A stretch of DNA of 64,000 nt from Deltaproteobacteria bacterium (GCA_024636215.1 JAGXHL010000092.1:1-64000), one strand, 5' to 3'; shown: positions 53,336-62,901, numbered from the stretch's first letter. Program-made: numbers and translations. The notes: generated by a model not told the origin, from the sequence alone.

Positions 53336-56300
53336 TTAAGCAACTCCCTGCAGTTTGTTGCGTTGGAAGCTTGCATTCAGCGACGTGTCAATCACGCATT
53401 GGTAATCTTCGATCCTGGCAATCAGTGCGCCACTGCCCGGGTCGACAAAGTCGATCTCTGCCGTCGCCTTGCTGGCGCTCTGACTGGTCACGCGAATCCT
53501 GATCTCGGCACCGCTTTCCGGGAAACGGTCCAGATACTGACGATAGCGTCCGGCGAAAACCGGCAGAGACGCTGCCTGGTAACGCTCGAAGCTCCAGAGA
53601 ATCATGAGTTGAAAGCTGCTGTCGAGCGCCAGGGGATCAGAGAGCCACGAGTTACGTAGCGGCTGCTTGATCCACTCGCTCGGCAGCGGTGCCGGACGAA
53701 CCACCGAAGCAATGCCGTCAGCAGAGCAGCCGATAACCTCGCGGATACCGTGGAAGTCCGGCCCGTGGAAAAGCCGGTCAGGCCGATAGATCTCCTCGAT
53801 CGGTCGACTGTATGCCTGCAATTCGACCCGCTCCATGGCCAATTTGCCTTCCGGCAGCCTGGCGGCCAGAACAACCCTGGCACGTGAGTGAACGAACTGT
53901 TTGCCGTTGGCTGCGATTCCGGAGAGTTCCACGGGCACCACGTGCATACCACCGCTCTTGAAAGCTTTGCCGGTCATGACCTGCAAGGTATGGGTTTGGC
54001 CCTGGTCCAGGGTGACGCCCTTCAATACGCGCAGGTCATTGAAGCCATGGAAACGCAAGCCCGGATTGTTGTGGATCGCGCCATGGGCCATCCATTCAAT
54101 CATCACCGCCATGGGTAAAACCGCCTTGCCGTCAATGACGTGGGACTTGAGGAAAGGGAACTGGTCGATGGAGACCTCCAGGTCGAAAGCCTTGGAGACA
54201 TAGATATTATCATGAGACTGGGAGGAGCCTTCGCTGGCCGCCTCTGCTCGACCACCGAGAATAACCAGCTCAACCGGCCCTCCCGAAGCGGTGGCGATTT
54301 CCTCAACCAGGTAGTCGGCACCAGCCTTGAGGTCGATGACTGCCACCCCTTCGGCTGCAAAAACTTTTTTCAGGGCCGGAGTCACCATGCCGCCATCCCA
54401 GGGTCCCCAGTTCAGGGAAACCACGCGACAATCGGGGCGCTGCACAGCTTCCTGCTGAGCCATCTTGTTGAGGATCTCGTTGGCCACAGCATAATCAACC
54501 TGACCGGTACGACCGAAACGGCCGGTTGATGAAGAGAACATCACCATAAAGCGTAAAGAATCGTCTTCAACGGCAGCCAGCAGGTTGCGCAGACCCGAAA
54601 TCTTGGTGCCGTAGACCTGTTCAAACTGCTCTGCCGTCTTGTCCTTGATCAGGCGGTCGGCCAGTACTCCGGCACCGTGGATCAAGCCTTTGATCGGGCC
54701 GAATTCATCACGGATATCCTTGATGACGGTTGCAACAGCATCACCATCCCGCAAATCCACAGAGCGATAGAGACCCTGGCCGCCGGCCTCTTTGATGCGG
54801 CTCAAACTCTCGCGAATTTCACGCTTGGCGAGAATCTCCCGGCATCTGCGACCGACGTCTTTCGGCTTGAGGGGGCCTTCAGCATGAGCGAGCACGGCTT
54901 TCTTGATTTCGGCTTCACCCTGCAGACCTTCCAGCCAGACAGGTTCGATCTGCGGAGCCTCAGTGCGGCCAAGCAGCAGCAGGGTCGCGCGGCTTGATTC
55001 CGCCAGAGCGATGGCTACCTCGGCAGTCACGCCACGTGCACCACCGCTTACCACCACCACATCACCGTAGCCTACCGGCGAAGCAAGGCGATCACCGCAG
55101 AGCGATTCTTCGACCAGGCTGAGGGTCTGCAGACCTGCCTTCGAAAAGCCAACCTCCTGGGCCCCATCAAGTAACAGCTCGGCAACCAGCATCTCAGCCG
55201 CTTGATGCACATCCGTCAAATCTGCCGACAGGTCAAAAGCCTTGCAGGCAACTTCCGGCCACTCATGTCCTGCGGTCTTGGCCAGACCGGCCAGGCCTCC
55301 CGACAGGGCGTCATTCACGGCACCGCCTGCAGCCAGACCGAAATAACCGTTCAAGCGTGAGACCGTTGCCAGAACAGCGCCGCTCTTGTCGGCCGCAGCC
55401 TTAAGCGCCGATTCCGCCAACTGCACCAGGCGGAAGGCCTTCTGCATGAACCGATCGTCACTGCCGGCATGCGGAGCGACCAGAAGCAGTCCGGCTAGAT
55501 TTTCAGCCGGCACAAGTTCATCAAGTTGTGCAAGGTCGACTGTCTCGGCATTCAGGTTGCGGGCCTGCAACTGCTCACAGAGAGCCTTGCTCAAGGCCGA
55601 GCCGTCATCACTTACCCAGACCAGGGCACCCTTTGCCAGGTTCAGTGACTCCCGCGCCCCGGTGTTTTGCAGAGGGACGGCATTGAGCACCTTGCGTTCG
55701 ACACCGCTGCCGACCGATGGCAACTCAAGGGGTTCAACAACTTTTGCCTCGGGTTCAGAGACAGCAGAGACACTGGCGAGGAAGTCGACGATATGGCCCA
55801 CGGTCTGGAGCGTGCCGAGATGCTCCGGCTTGATCGCCGGGGCGCCCGGCAACTTGTCCTGCAGAGCGGAAAGGATTTCCACGCGCTTGATCGAATCGAT
55901 GCCGAGGTCGGTATCGAGGGCCATCTCCATCTCGAGCATTTCGACCGGATAACCGGTCTTCCCGGCAATGACATCCAGCAATGTGGCTGCTACGTCCTCA
56001 CGATCAAAGGCGCTGCTGGCTGGCGAGGGGGTTGCCGGTGCCGTATTCTGACTGCCGGCCGCTCCGAGATGGTCCACGATCTGGCCGAGGGTCTGCAGCA
56101 CGCCGAGGTCTTCCGGTCTAACCGCCGGGGCATCAGGAAGCTTCTCCTGCAAGGCGGAGAGGATTTCCACGCGCTTGATCGAATCGATGCCAAGATCGGT
56201 ATCAAGTGCCATCTCCATGTCAAGCATCTCGACCGGATAGCCGGTCTTCTCGGCAATCACTTCGAGGAGGACCTCTGAGACACGAGGACCATCCACGTCA

Positions 56301-59300
56301 GGAGCAGCCACCGCAGGCGTCGCTTGAGTGGCCGGTGCGGAGATCATCCCGGCACTTAAATGGTCGATGATCTGACCGAGGGTCTGCAAGGTGCCGAGAT
56401 CTTCCGGTTTGACCGCCGGGGCATCGGGGAGCTGTTCCTGCAGTGCGGAGAGAATCTCGACGCGCTTGATCGAATCGATGCCGAGGTCGGCATCAAGGGT
56501 CATCTCCAACTCCAGCATCTCCTGCGGATAACCGGTCTTTTCAGCGATGACCGCGAGCAAAGTTGTTGCAACAGCGCTGCTGTCTGCAACGACGTCTGCT
56601 GCCGGCGAAGCCGCGTCGGCAGCAACGGCGGGCGCTATCATACCGGCGCACAAATGCTCGATAATCTGGCCGAGAGTCTGCAGGCTGCCGAGATCTTCCG
56701 GCTTGACCGCCGGGGCGTCCGGAAGCTGTTCCTGCAGTGCGGAGAGAATCTCGACGCGCTTGATCGAGTCGATGCCGAGGTCGGCATCAAGGGTCATCTC
56801 CAACTCCAGCATCTCTTGCGGATAACCGGTCTTTTCGGCGATCACTGCAAGCAGGGTCGACGAAACCTTATTGCTGTCAACGCCAGGGGTTGCCAGCGCA
56901 GCCGGAGCTGCGGCGCCCGGGGTCGAAGTGCCCGGGGTCGAAGTGCCCGGGGTCGAAGTGCCCGGGGTCGAAACAATCGGGGTCGAATCAATCGGGGCTG
57001 AAGCAGGCTCTGGGACAGGCGCTACGGGCGATGCCGCCGGCTGAAACGGTGCGGCGGCTGACACGGGAGCCGAAACAGGGGCTGAGGGTACGGCGGCAGC
57101 CGCAACAGGATGCAAAGGCTGCCCCTGCATCAGGCGATTCTGCTGCTCAACCAGGCTGAGGAAAGAGCGGGTCGCAGCTTCCTGGCCGGCAAGAAACTGT
57201 TGATGCAGACGCGAGGTCTGCTCCTGCAGGTTCTGTAGAGCCTGCATACTCTGCCGGGTCAACTGCAAGGCTTCCTGCAGGGACGCGGCATCGGCAATCG
57301 CCGGGGGCTGGGGACTGGAGGCTGGGGGCTGGACGGGGACTGTCCCCGCAGGGGGGCTGTTCCCCTGCTTCTGGAGGCCGGGGGCTGGGGACTGGCCATC
57401 GCGTCCCGCGTCCCGCGTCCCGTGTCCCGGGGTGTCTTGCTGCTTCGGCAAAGGCGGACGCTTCTCAGGACGCTTGAAATAATTGGCGCCGGTGAGCTGA
57501 ACCGTCATGCCCTTCTTCTTGCTCTGTTTCGCCTTGAAGCTTTCGGCGAACCCGGCATCCCAGCGTCCCAGATCAACCGAATAGCCAAGTGCCGTCAACT
57601 GCGCCAGGGCACGGGCCAGATCGTTGATGCCCGAGCGTTTACCGTTGGAGGCATCGACAGAGAGCGCCTGGTAATCACGCTCACCGAGAATCGCCTTGAC
57701 CATGCCGGTAAGACGGGCACCGGGGCCAACCTCGACGAAGGTGCGCAGACCGGCGGCATACATGGCCTCAATCTCAGCGACAAAATCGACCGGGCAAGCC
57801 AATTGCGCGGCGAGAAGTTCGCGGGCTGCTTCAGCTGTCTCCGGATAGGCCTGCCCCGTGGTGTTGGCATAAACACTGGCGGTCGGGATGCTGAATTTGG
57901 TCGCTTGCAGGCGCTCGCCAAAGGGTCCGCTGGCAGCAGAGACCAGGTCGCTGTGGAAGGCTGCAGCGACCGAGAGCTGCTTATAGCGCAGGCCTTGCTC
58001 ATCGAGGAGCCGGGCTGCTTTTTCAATTTCGGCGGTCGTTCCCGAGAGGACGCCCTGTTCGGGCGTATTGCGATTCGCCAACACCAACTGCAGCCCTGAA
58101 GCTTCGAGAAAGGCTGCAACCCTATCGAGGGGTGCAGACACCGCCAGCATCGAACCGCGGTCACCTTCACCGGCGGCCATCAGTTCGCCGCGCAAACGCG
58201 AGAGCTGATGCAAGGCCTCAGCATCAAAATACCCCCCTGTGCAGAGGGCGGTCAGCTCACCGTAGCTGTGACCGGCAAAAGCGTCCGCAACAACCCCAAA
58301 GGAGGCCAGTACGGCGAGGGCACCGAGACTGACAGCGCCAAGAGCCGGCTGGGCAACTTCGGTGGCCTGCAGTTTTGCGCTGTTCTGATCTCTGCTCGCC
58401 TGGTCAAAAGCGGGTCGCGGGTAGACAAGTTCGACCAAACGGCCCTGTCTGCCGCCGCTATTTGACCAAAAGGCCCGGTCCGCCGCAGAAAAGGTGTCGA
58501 GGAACTCCGGGAACCGGGTCGCCAGATCCTTGAGCATGCCCGGATACTGGGCTCCCTGGCCGGGGAAAAGCATCGCCAGCTTGCCGTCAAGATCACCCTT
58601 GTCGTCAAGATCAACCTTGGCAAAAAAGCTGCCGTCGGGAGTGTTCCAAAAATTCTGGTCGCTGCTCTTGAGCATGGCCAGCGCGCTTTTGACCTGGGCG
58701 GCAGGTTTGGAGGTGTCTTTCTCCATAACCATGAGCAGACGACAGGCCTGTTTTACATCAAAGCTGTCACGGCTTTCGGCAGCAGCCAGACGCAGGGTGT
58801 TCCAGGCCGCATCACCCGGGAAGTCGTTCAGGGCGGCTTCCAGACCACCTTTATCGGCGGCGCTGAAGGCAGCGATCTGCACATCGCCCTGCCAGTCGGC
58901 CGCAGTCTTGAGCGGCTGGTATTCTTCGAGCAGACAGTGAAAATTGCTGCCGCCGAAACCGAGGGCGCTGATACCGGCGCGGCGGGGATGATCACCACGC
59001 GGCAGCCAGGGACGGGTTTCGGTGTTGACGTAAAAGGGAGAGTCTTTTGCAGCCACCGTTTCCTGAGGCTTGTCAACCTTGATGGTCGGTGGCAGAGTTT
59101 TGTTATAGAGCGCCAGCGCCGCCTTGATCAGTCCGGCAGAGCCGGCGGCAGCCTTGGTGTGGCCGATCTGGGATTTGATCGAGCCGATCGCGCACCAGGG
59201 CGAATCGGCCTGGCCAAAGACTTCTTTCAAGGCCGTCACTTCAACGGCATCGCCGACCCGGGTGCCGGTGCCATGAGCCTCGATCAGCTCGATCGTCTGC

Positions 59301-60328
59301 GGATCAACCCCGCTCTGTGCGTAGGCACGACGCAGGGCCTTCTGCTGACCGGCGGCACTCGGCTCATAAATCGCCGCACCGCGACCATCGCTGGAGGCAC
59401 CAATGCCCTTGATGACCGCGTAGATCTTGTCACCATCCCGTTCGGCATCGGCCAGACGTTTGATGACGACAATCCCCAGCCCTTCGCCAAGGGTGGTGCC
59501 GTCGGCGTTATCAGCGAACGGCCTGGCGTGCCCGGAAGGCGACAGGGCCGGCGTCTTGCTGAAGCAGGTGTACATGAAGATATCGTTGAAGGTATCGATG
59601 CCGCCGGTGACCACCATGTCCGACTTGCCGGCGGCCAGTTCCAGCGCCGCCAGGTTGAGGGCACTTAAGGAGCTGCCGCAGGCTGCATCGACCACGCAGT
59701 TGGTGCCGCCGAAATCAAAATGCTTGCTGATCCGACCGGCAACCACGTTGCCGAGCAGGCCGGGGAAGGAGTTCTCCTGCCATGGCACGTACGAATCACT
59801 GATGCGCTGCATGACGTCTTCGGCGATCGCGTCAGCGATGCCGGCATCTTTCAGGGCTTCGCGCCAGCGCGGGTGACCGAGCCGGGCACCCAGCGGCACA
59901 ACCAGCTCAAGGGTACCGGTGACTCCAAGGATGACGCTGACCCGCTCGCGGTCAAATTGCTTCTCGCTGGTGTAGCCGGCATCCTGCAACGCCTGATCGA
60001 CAGCGACCAGACCGAGCAGTTGCGAGGTATCAATCGCTTCGAGGGCGTTGGGCAGCACGCCATATTGCATCGGGTTGAAATCAACCGGCGAGAGGAAACC
60101 GCCGTACTTGGCGTAGACCTTGTCAGCTGTCCTGGGGTCCGCATCAAAATAGTCGTCGGAGCGCCAATGGGTTTCTGGAACCTCGATGATGGCGTCGCGA
60201 CCATTCTTGATGTTGCTCCAGAAGGTTCCCTTATCTTCAGCCTGAGGGAAAAGGCAGCCGATACCGACAATAGCCAGCGGCGTGGTGGCCGCGGTTTGTT
60301 GATTCTGTTCTCCGCTGTTTTTCTTCAA
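53336..60328 (-). CDS. pfaA: PfaA-like (Pfa2-type) PUFA synthase: KS-MAT-4xACP-KR-DH
   Basis: 2330 residues. Order: ketosynthase (~15-460; C217 in DAACGSSL, H352, H390); malonyl-type acyltransferase (~580-890; S688 in AGHSYGE, H792); long Pro/Ala linker (~960-1145); four acyl carrier domains with the modified serines in LGIDSIK at S1188, S1286, S1383 and S1479; ketoreductase (~1755-2010; SGGARGVTAE, Y1946 in GQVDYAVAN); and a C-terminal PKS-type dehydratase (~2040-2315; H2063 in SHVIDGKAVLP, D2236 in LALDSSFQ). All catalytic residues I can check are present. The protein builds the polyene chain from malonyl units with the pfaC-like and pfaD-like partners. Marine synthases often have five or six carriers; more carriers usually raise yield. 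The start overlaps the pfaD-like stop by 4 bp. Confidence 0.94.
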   Translation of the reverse strand: MKKNSGEQNQQTAATTPLAIVGIGCLFPQAEDKGTFWSNIKNGRDAIIEVPETHWRSDDYFDADPRTADKVYAKYGGFLSPVDFNPMQYGVLPNALEAIDTSQLLGLVAVDQALQDAGYTSEKQFDRERVSVILGVTGTLELVVPLGARLGHPRWREALKDAGIADAIAEDVMQRISDSYVPWQENSFPGLLGNVVAGRISKHFDFGGTNCVVDAACGSSLSALNLAALELAAGKSDMVVTGGIDTFNDIFMYTCFSKTPALSPSGHARPFADNADGTTLGEGLGIVVIKRLADAERDGDKIYAVIKGIGASSDGRGAAIYEPSAAGQQKALRRAYAQSGVDPQTIELIEAHGTGTRVGDAVEVTALKEVFGQADSPWCAIGSIKSQIGHTKAAAGSAGLIKAALALYNKTLPPTIKVDKPQETVAAKDSPFYVNTETRPWLPRGDHPRRAGISALGFGGSNFHCLLEEYQPLKTAADWQGDVQIAAFSAADKGGLEAALNDFPGDAAWNTLRLAAAESRDSFDVKQACRLLMVMEKDTSKPAAQVKSALAMLKSSDQNFWNTPDGSFFAKVDLDDKGDLDGKLAMLFPGQGAQYPGMLKDLATRFPEFLDTFSAADRAFWSNSGGRQGRLVELVYPRPAFDQASRDQNSAKLQATEVAQPALGAVSLGALAVLASFGVVADAFAGHSYGELTALCTGGYFDAEALHQLSRLRGELMAAGEGDRGSMLAVSAPLDRVAAFLEASGLQLVLANRNTPEQGVLSGTTAEIEKAARLLDEQGLRYKQLSVAAAFHSDLVSAASGPFGERLQATKFSIPTASVYANTTGQAYPETAEAARELLAAQLACPVDFVAEIEAMYAAGLRTFVEVGPGARLTGMVKAILGERDYQALSVDASNGKRSGINDLARALAQLTALGYSVDLGRWDAGFAESFKAKQSKKKGMTVQLTGANYFKRPEKRPPLPKQQDTPGHGTRDAGRDGQSPAPGLQKQGNSPPAGTVPVQPPASSPQPPAIADAASLQEALQLTRQSMQALQNLQEQTSRLHQQFLAGQEAATRSFLSLVEQQNRLMQGQPLHPVAAAAVPSAPVSAPVSAAAPFQPAASPVAPVPEPASAPIDSTPIVSTPGTSTPGTSTPGTSTPGAAAPAALATPGVDSNKVSSTLLAVIAEKTGYPQEMLELEMTLDADLGIDSIKRVEILSALQEQLPDAPAVKPEDLGSLQTLGQIIEHLCAGMIAPAVAADAASPAADVVADSSAVATTLLAVIAEKTGYPQEMLELEMTLDADLGIDSIKRVEILSALQEQLPDAPAVKPEDLGTLQTLGQIIDHLSAGMISAPATQATPAVAAPDVDGPRVSEVLLEVIAEKTGYPVEMLDMEMALDTDLGIDSIKRVEILSALQEKLPDAPAVRPEDLGVLQTLGQIVDHLGAAGSQNTAPATPSPASSAFDREDVAATLLDVIAGKTGYPVEMLEMEMALDTDLGIDSIKRVEILSALQDKLPGAPAIKPEHLGTLQTVGHIVDFLASVSAVSEPEAKVVEPLELPSVGSGVERKVLNAVPLQNTGARESLNLAKGALVWVSDDGSALSKALCEQLQARNLNAETVDLAQLDELVPAENLAGLLLVAPHAGSDDRFMQKAFRLVQLAESALKAAADKSGAVLATVSRLNGYFGLAAGGAVNDALSGGLAGLAKTAGHEWPEVACKAFDLSADLTDVHQAAEMLVAELLLDGAQEVGFSKAGLQTLSLVEESLCGDRLASPVGYGDVVVVSGGARGVTAEVAIALAESSRATLLLLGRTEAPQIEPVWLEGLQGEAEIKKAVLAHAEGPLKPKDVGRRCREILAKREIRESLSRIKEAGGQGLYRSVDLRDGDAVATVIKDIRDEFGPIKGLIHGAGVLADRLIKDKTAEQFEQVYGTKISGLRNLLAAVEDDSLRFMVMFSSSTGRFGRTGQVDYAVANEILNKMAQQEAVQRPDCRVVSLNWGPWDGGMVTPALKKVFAAEGVAVIDLKAGADYLVEEIATASGGPVELVILGGRAEAASEGSSQSHDNIYVSKAFDLEVSIDQFPFLKSHVIDGKAVLPMAVMIEWMAHGAIHNNPGLRFHGFNDLRVLKGVTLDQGQTHTLQVMTGKAFKSGGMHVVPVELSGIAANGKQFVHSRARVVLAARLPEGKLAMERVELQAYSRPIEEIYRPDRLFHGPDFHGIREVIGCSADGIASVVRPAPLPSEWIKQPLRNSWLSDPLALDSSFQLMILWSFERYQAASLPVFAGRYRQYLDRFPESGAEIRIRVTSQSASKATAEIDFVDPGSGALIARIEDYQCVIDTSLNASFQRNKLQGVA
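56919..56993. repeat. five tandem 15-bp repeats in the pfaA-like linker
   Basis: GGGGTCGAAGTGCCC occurs three times exactly and twice with changes (GGGGTCGAAACAATC, GGGGTCGAATCAATC). In protein it reads STPGT repeats before the first carrier domain. Copy number can change in frame by slippage without harming domains. Confidence 0.85.
57302..57432. repeat. in-frame G-rich REP-like block, MAT-ACP linker of the pfaA-like gene
   Basis: GGGGGCTGGGGACTGG units, a GGGGACTGTCCCC dyad, GGGGGGCTGTTCCCC, then four tandem CGCGTCCCG-type heptamers. It is read in frame as TPGHGTRDAGRDGQS and PPASSPQPPA. The same components appear in three blocks of the pfaC-like gene. Confidence 0.6.
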
Positions 60329-61971
60329 CTGAGAAACTCCTTGATCTGTTCGATTTCCAGGGGTGCTGAAAGTGCTGCCTCGTCATCGAGACACACCCCT
60401 TGAAGTTTAAGTTGGCCGGCCCGCATCAACACGGCCGCACCAAAAAGAATATTCATAGCCACGGTCGCGATTTTTCTGTGTTCGGGAGGATCCAGCACAG
60501 AACCCTTGACCCATTCGTTAAAGGCCCCCATCGCCGGACCGCACCAGATCTGATAATCGAGCTTGCGGTCGGCAACCCCCTGATTGGCCCAGACCGGCGA
60601 TTGACCGAGATACCAGCGAAACACCAGCGCCATTTTATATTTCGGGTCGCCCTCGGCCTTGGCCAGCTGACGCGGATCACGCTGGGTGAAAAAGCTGCGC
60701 GTCTCTTCCCAGACCTGATCGAGGTTCTTGCGAAATACCGTCTTTTCCAGTTTTTGCCGCTCTGCGACGGGCAGATCCTCAATACTGCTGTGAGCTCGAT
60801 AAAGCTCATAGAGCTTGGCCGCGCGCATGGAAAACATGGTGCCGCGCTTGATCACCTGAACCTTGACGCCCATTTCGAACATATCGCCGGACGGGGCCAT
60901 GGTGACATCGGCCTGTCGGGTCTCGGCAAGCATCTTGCGCACTTCGTCGCAGGTCCCGGACTCGACACAGGCCTGGTTGATGGTCCCGGTTACCAGGTAG
61001 TCGGCACCCAGGGCAAAAGCCGCCACGGCCGAAGCCGGTGTGGCGATGCCGCCACCCAGGCCAACACGCAGGGGCTGCTTGTAATTATACTCTATCTGAC
61101 AAAGATTCTTCTGCGCCCGGATCGTCGGGAAGAGCGCCAGGGCCGGTCGGTTGTCGGTGTGCCCGCCGGAATCAGATTCTACGGTCACATCCTGAGCCAT
61201 GGGAATTTCGGTGGCCATCTGCGCCTGCTCAACAGTCAGCTCACCCGCCTCGACCAGTTGCTGCAAGAAACGCTCCGGCGGTGGAGCAAAAAAGCGTGCC
61301 GCGACTTCCTCCCGGGAGATTTTAGCCATGATCCGATTCGGGGCGACCACACAGCCGTCGGCATCACGGAAGATACCGTGAGTCCGATAGCGCACCAGAG
61401 CAGGCGTCAGGGCGAGAAATGCCGAGGCCTCCACCAGCTTGATGCCGCGGCGCAAATAAAGATCGACCAGGGCACTTTCCAGCTCCGGCTCGTTGGGACT
61501 GTGAATCAGGTTAAAGCCGTAAGTCAGCCCCGCTGAAGAGTTTTCCAGCCGATCAATCGCCGCCTCGACCTCTTCGATCAACAGCCCGGCAGCACCAAAG
61601 AAACCAAGCAGACCGGCATGGGCCAGGGCCTCGACCATCGCTACGGAGCTGATCCCCTTGGCCATGGAGCCCCCCACGAACGGATAGCGAATTGCGTAAT
61701 CCCGGCAGAAGCTGACATCGCCAAGGTTTTCCATCGGGCAGGGCAGAGCCATGCCGTTAAAAACCTGACCCTCGGCAAGATCCCGAAGCGGACGCGATGT
61801 GCCAGTCATCACCTGCGTGTCACACCCCTGCGTGTCACACCCCTGTGTCAACAGGTAAAGCGGTTGGTTGATGCGGCGCAAAGCATTGGTCAAGGCCGGT
61901 CCTGCCGCTACCTGCTCACCCTGGGCAAACATCCCTAGCGGCTTTGAAGCTTTGTATTGCGACTCTTGCAA
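60325..61971 (-). CDS. pfaD: PfaD-like trans-acting enoyl reductase of the PUFA synthase
   Basis: 548 residues from the preferred TTG at 61971, which follows AGGGAG by 6 bases; an in-frame TTG at 61998 has no ribosome site. It is an FMN-dependent TIM-barrel enzyme of the PfaD/nitronate monooxygenase group: FVGGSMAKGISSVAMVEALA, GFNLIHSPNEPELE, RVGLGGGIATPASAVAAFALGADYLVTGTINQA and APSGDMFEMG. It reduces enoyl intermediates on the synthase. Being first in the operon matches myxobacterial pfa1 rather than marine pfaABCD order. A tandem QGCDT duplication near residue 52 is coded by a 15-bp repeat. Confidence 0.94.
   Translation of the reverse strand: MQESQYKASKPLGMFAQGEQVAAGPALTNALRRINQPLYLLTQGCDTQGCDTQVMTGTSRPLRDLAEGQVFNGMALPCPMENLGDVSFCRDYAIRYPFVGGSMAKGISSVAMVEALAHAGLLGFFGAAGLLIEEVEAAIDRLENSSAGLTYGFNLIHSPNEPELESALVDLYLRRGIKLVEASAFLALTPALVRYRTHGIFRDADGCVVAPNRIMAKISREEVAARFFAPPPERFLQQLVEAGELTVEQAQMATEIPMAQDVTVESDSGGHTDNRPALALFPTIRAQKNLCQIEYNYKQPLRVGLGGGIATPASAVAAFALGADYLVTGTINQACVESGTCDEVRKMLAETRQADVTMAPSGDMFEMGVKVQVIKRGTMFSMRAAKLYELYRAHSSIEDLPVAERQKLEKTVFRKNLDQVWEETRSFFTQRDPRQLAKAEGDPKYKMALVFRWYLGQSPVWANQGVADRKLDYQIWCGPAMGAFNEWVKGSVLDPPEHRKIATVAMNILFGAAVLMRAGQLKLQGVCLDDEAALSAPLEIEQIKEFLS
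61812..61850. repeat. 15-bp tandem repeat inside the pfaD-like gene
   Basis: CCTGCGTGTCACACC occurs twice exactly, followed by a partial third copy CCTGTGTCA. It encodes a QGCDTQGCDTQ duplication in a surface-type loop near the N-terminus. Confidence 0.8.
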
Positions 61972-62078
61972 AAGACACTCCCTGAAGTAATTGTCCAAGA
62001 ATTCTCAAGCTGCCATGAAGCAAGACTCAACCCTGCCGTATTGCTAAAGACACTTTTTTTCTTTAAACAGAACTGATG

Positions 62079-62107
62079 ATTATAGTTTTTTTTGCTCTGA
62101 GTCACAA
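62079..62107 (-). promoter_or_regulatory. sigma-70-type promoter of the pfa operon
   Basis: On the minus strand TTGTGA, exactly 17 bases, TATAAT, with an A8 run in the spacer. The -10 is perfect. It lies ~105 bp before the pfaD-like TTG. The leader has A-rich tracts (AAAGAAAAAAAG). No operator palindrome is obvious. The remaining 62108-62312 stretch shows no gene. Confidence 0.65.
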
Positions 62108-62312
62108 GGGTTTATAGTCAGCCTATGGCCATTGCATGGGGTTTTACAAGACATTTACAAAGATTTCTTGCGACCAGGCTGTAATCTGCAGAGCAAACTC
62201 AAATAAAGGCTCAAGCTGTTTTGTCAGGATCGCAACAACAAGAATGACAAGAGACCTCTCAATTCGTTCAGAAACTGCGGGGGTAAACCTATTTGCATGC
62301 CGTGCGTCTTAA

Positions 62313-62375
62313 CACACAACAGCATTCCGACAGCACACATCAGCATTCCGGTAGCACACATCTGTATCCCGGCAG
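62313..62375. repeat. three tandem 21-bp repeats upstream of the Arg/His-rich protein gene
   Basis: Copies begin CACACA, then AGCATTCCG or TGTATCCCG, and end in AG; they start at 62313, 62334 and 62355. The period of 21 is two helical turns, so they could be stacked binding sites. They are also a multiple of three and open in one frame, but that frame lacks a ribosome site. They end 25 bp before ATG 62400. Confidence 0.7.
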
Positions 62376-62399
62376 CACAAGACAAGAAAGGACAAGACT

Positions 62400-62861
62400 A
62401 TGAAAAAAATCATTCCAATCACATTGACCCTTCTACTGATGTTCTTCGCCACCACGGCATTAGCCGATCGCGGCAAGGACCGAAGCAATCATGACTATTA
62501 CTCAACCCAGGGAAAACGTATCGATCGACACCTGGATCGCGTCGGCAATCGAATCGAGCACCGCTTCGAACACATCGAGCATCGCTTCGGACACAAGGCG
62601 TATCGCGCCGAGGCAAAAGGCAAGTATCGTCAGTCCGAGCACTTCCGTGCCAGAGGGAAACAGATCAACCGCCACTTTGACCGCAAAAGCAACGGGCCTC
62701 ACAGCCGCTACAACCAGCACAGACATCAAAACAGCTGCGATCATCGCGTTGCCTATCGAAGCCCGTGGGTCACCTACCGCAACCACAACCTTTACAATGA
62801 TCGCTTTGCAGTTGTCATCAGTCAACCGGGCCTCTGGTTCGGTGGCAGCTGGCACGATTAG
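62400..62861 (+). CDS. small exported Arg/His-rich protein of unknown function
   Basis: 153 residues with a signal peptide cleaved near TTALA-DR (~22). The mature part is very rich in Arg and His, with repeats of the type GNRIEHRFEHIEHRFGH and GKQINRHFDRKS, then a more ordinary end, WVTYRNHNLYNDRFAVVIS. Histidine density suggests metal binding, which is inference. It looks like a periplasmic or surface protein. I recognise no family. AAAGGA lies 8 bases before ATG 62400. It is divergent from the pfa operon. Confidence 0.75.
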   Translation: MKKIIPITLTLLLMFFATTALADRGKDRSNHDYYSTQGKRIDRHLDRVGNRIEHRFEHIEHRFGHKAYRAEAKGKYRQSEHFRARGKQINRHFDRKSNGPHSRYNQHRHQNSCDHRVAYRSPWVTYRNHNLYNDRFAVVISQPGLWFGGSWHD

Positions 62862-62901
62862 CAAACCATCCGACACGTGAAAAGTTCGACAGTCCAAAAA
62901 T

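Noticed and set aside
46245..60328. Many long open frames on the opposite strand of the pfa genes
   Set aside because: They follow from the high GC third positions of the real genes; they lack ribosome sites and recognisable domains.
32263..61971. The whole lipid locus as a recent genomic island
   Set aside because: No integrase, tRNA or attachment repeats at either edge, and base composition looks like that of the housekeeping part by eye. An old transfer cannot be excluded.
62297..62494. Frame across the 21-bp repeats coding for a His/Ile/Pro heptad repeat
   Set aside because: No ribosome site, and it overlaps the well-supported gene at 62400 in another frame.
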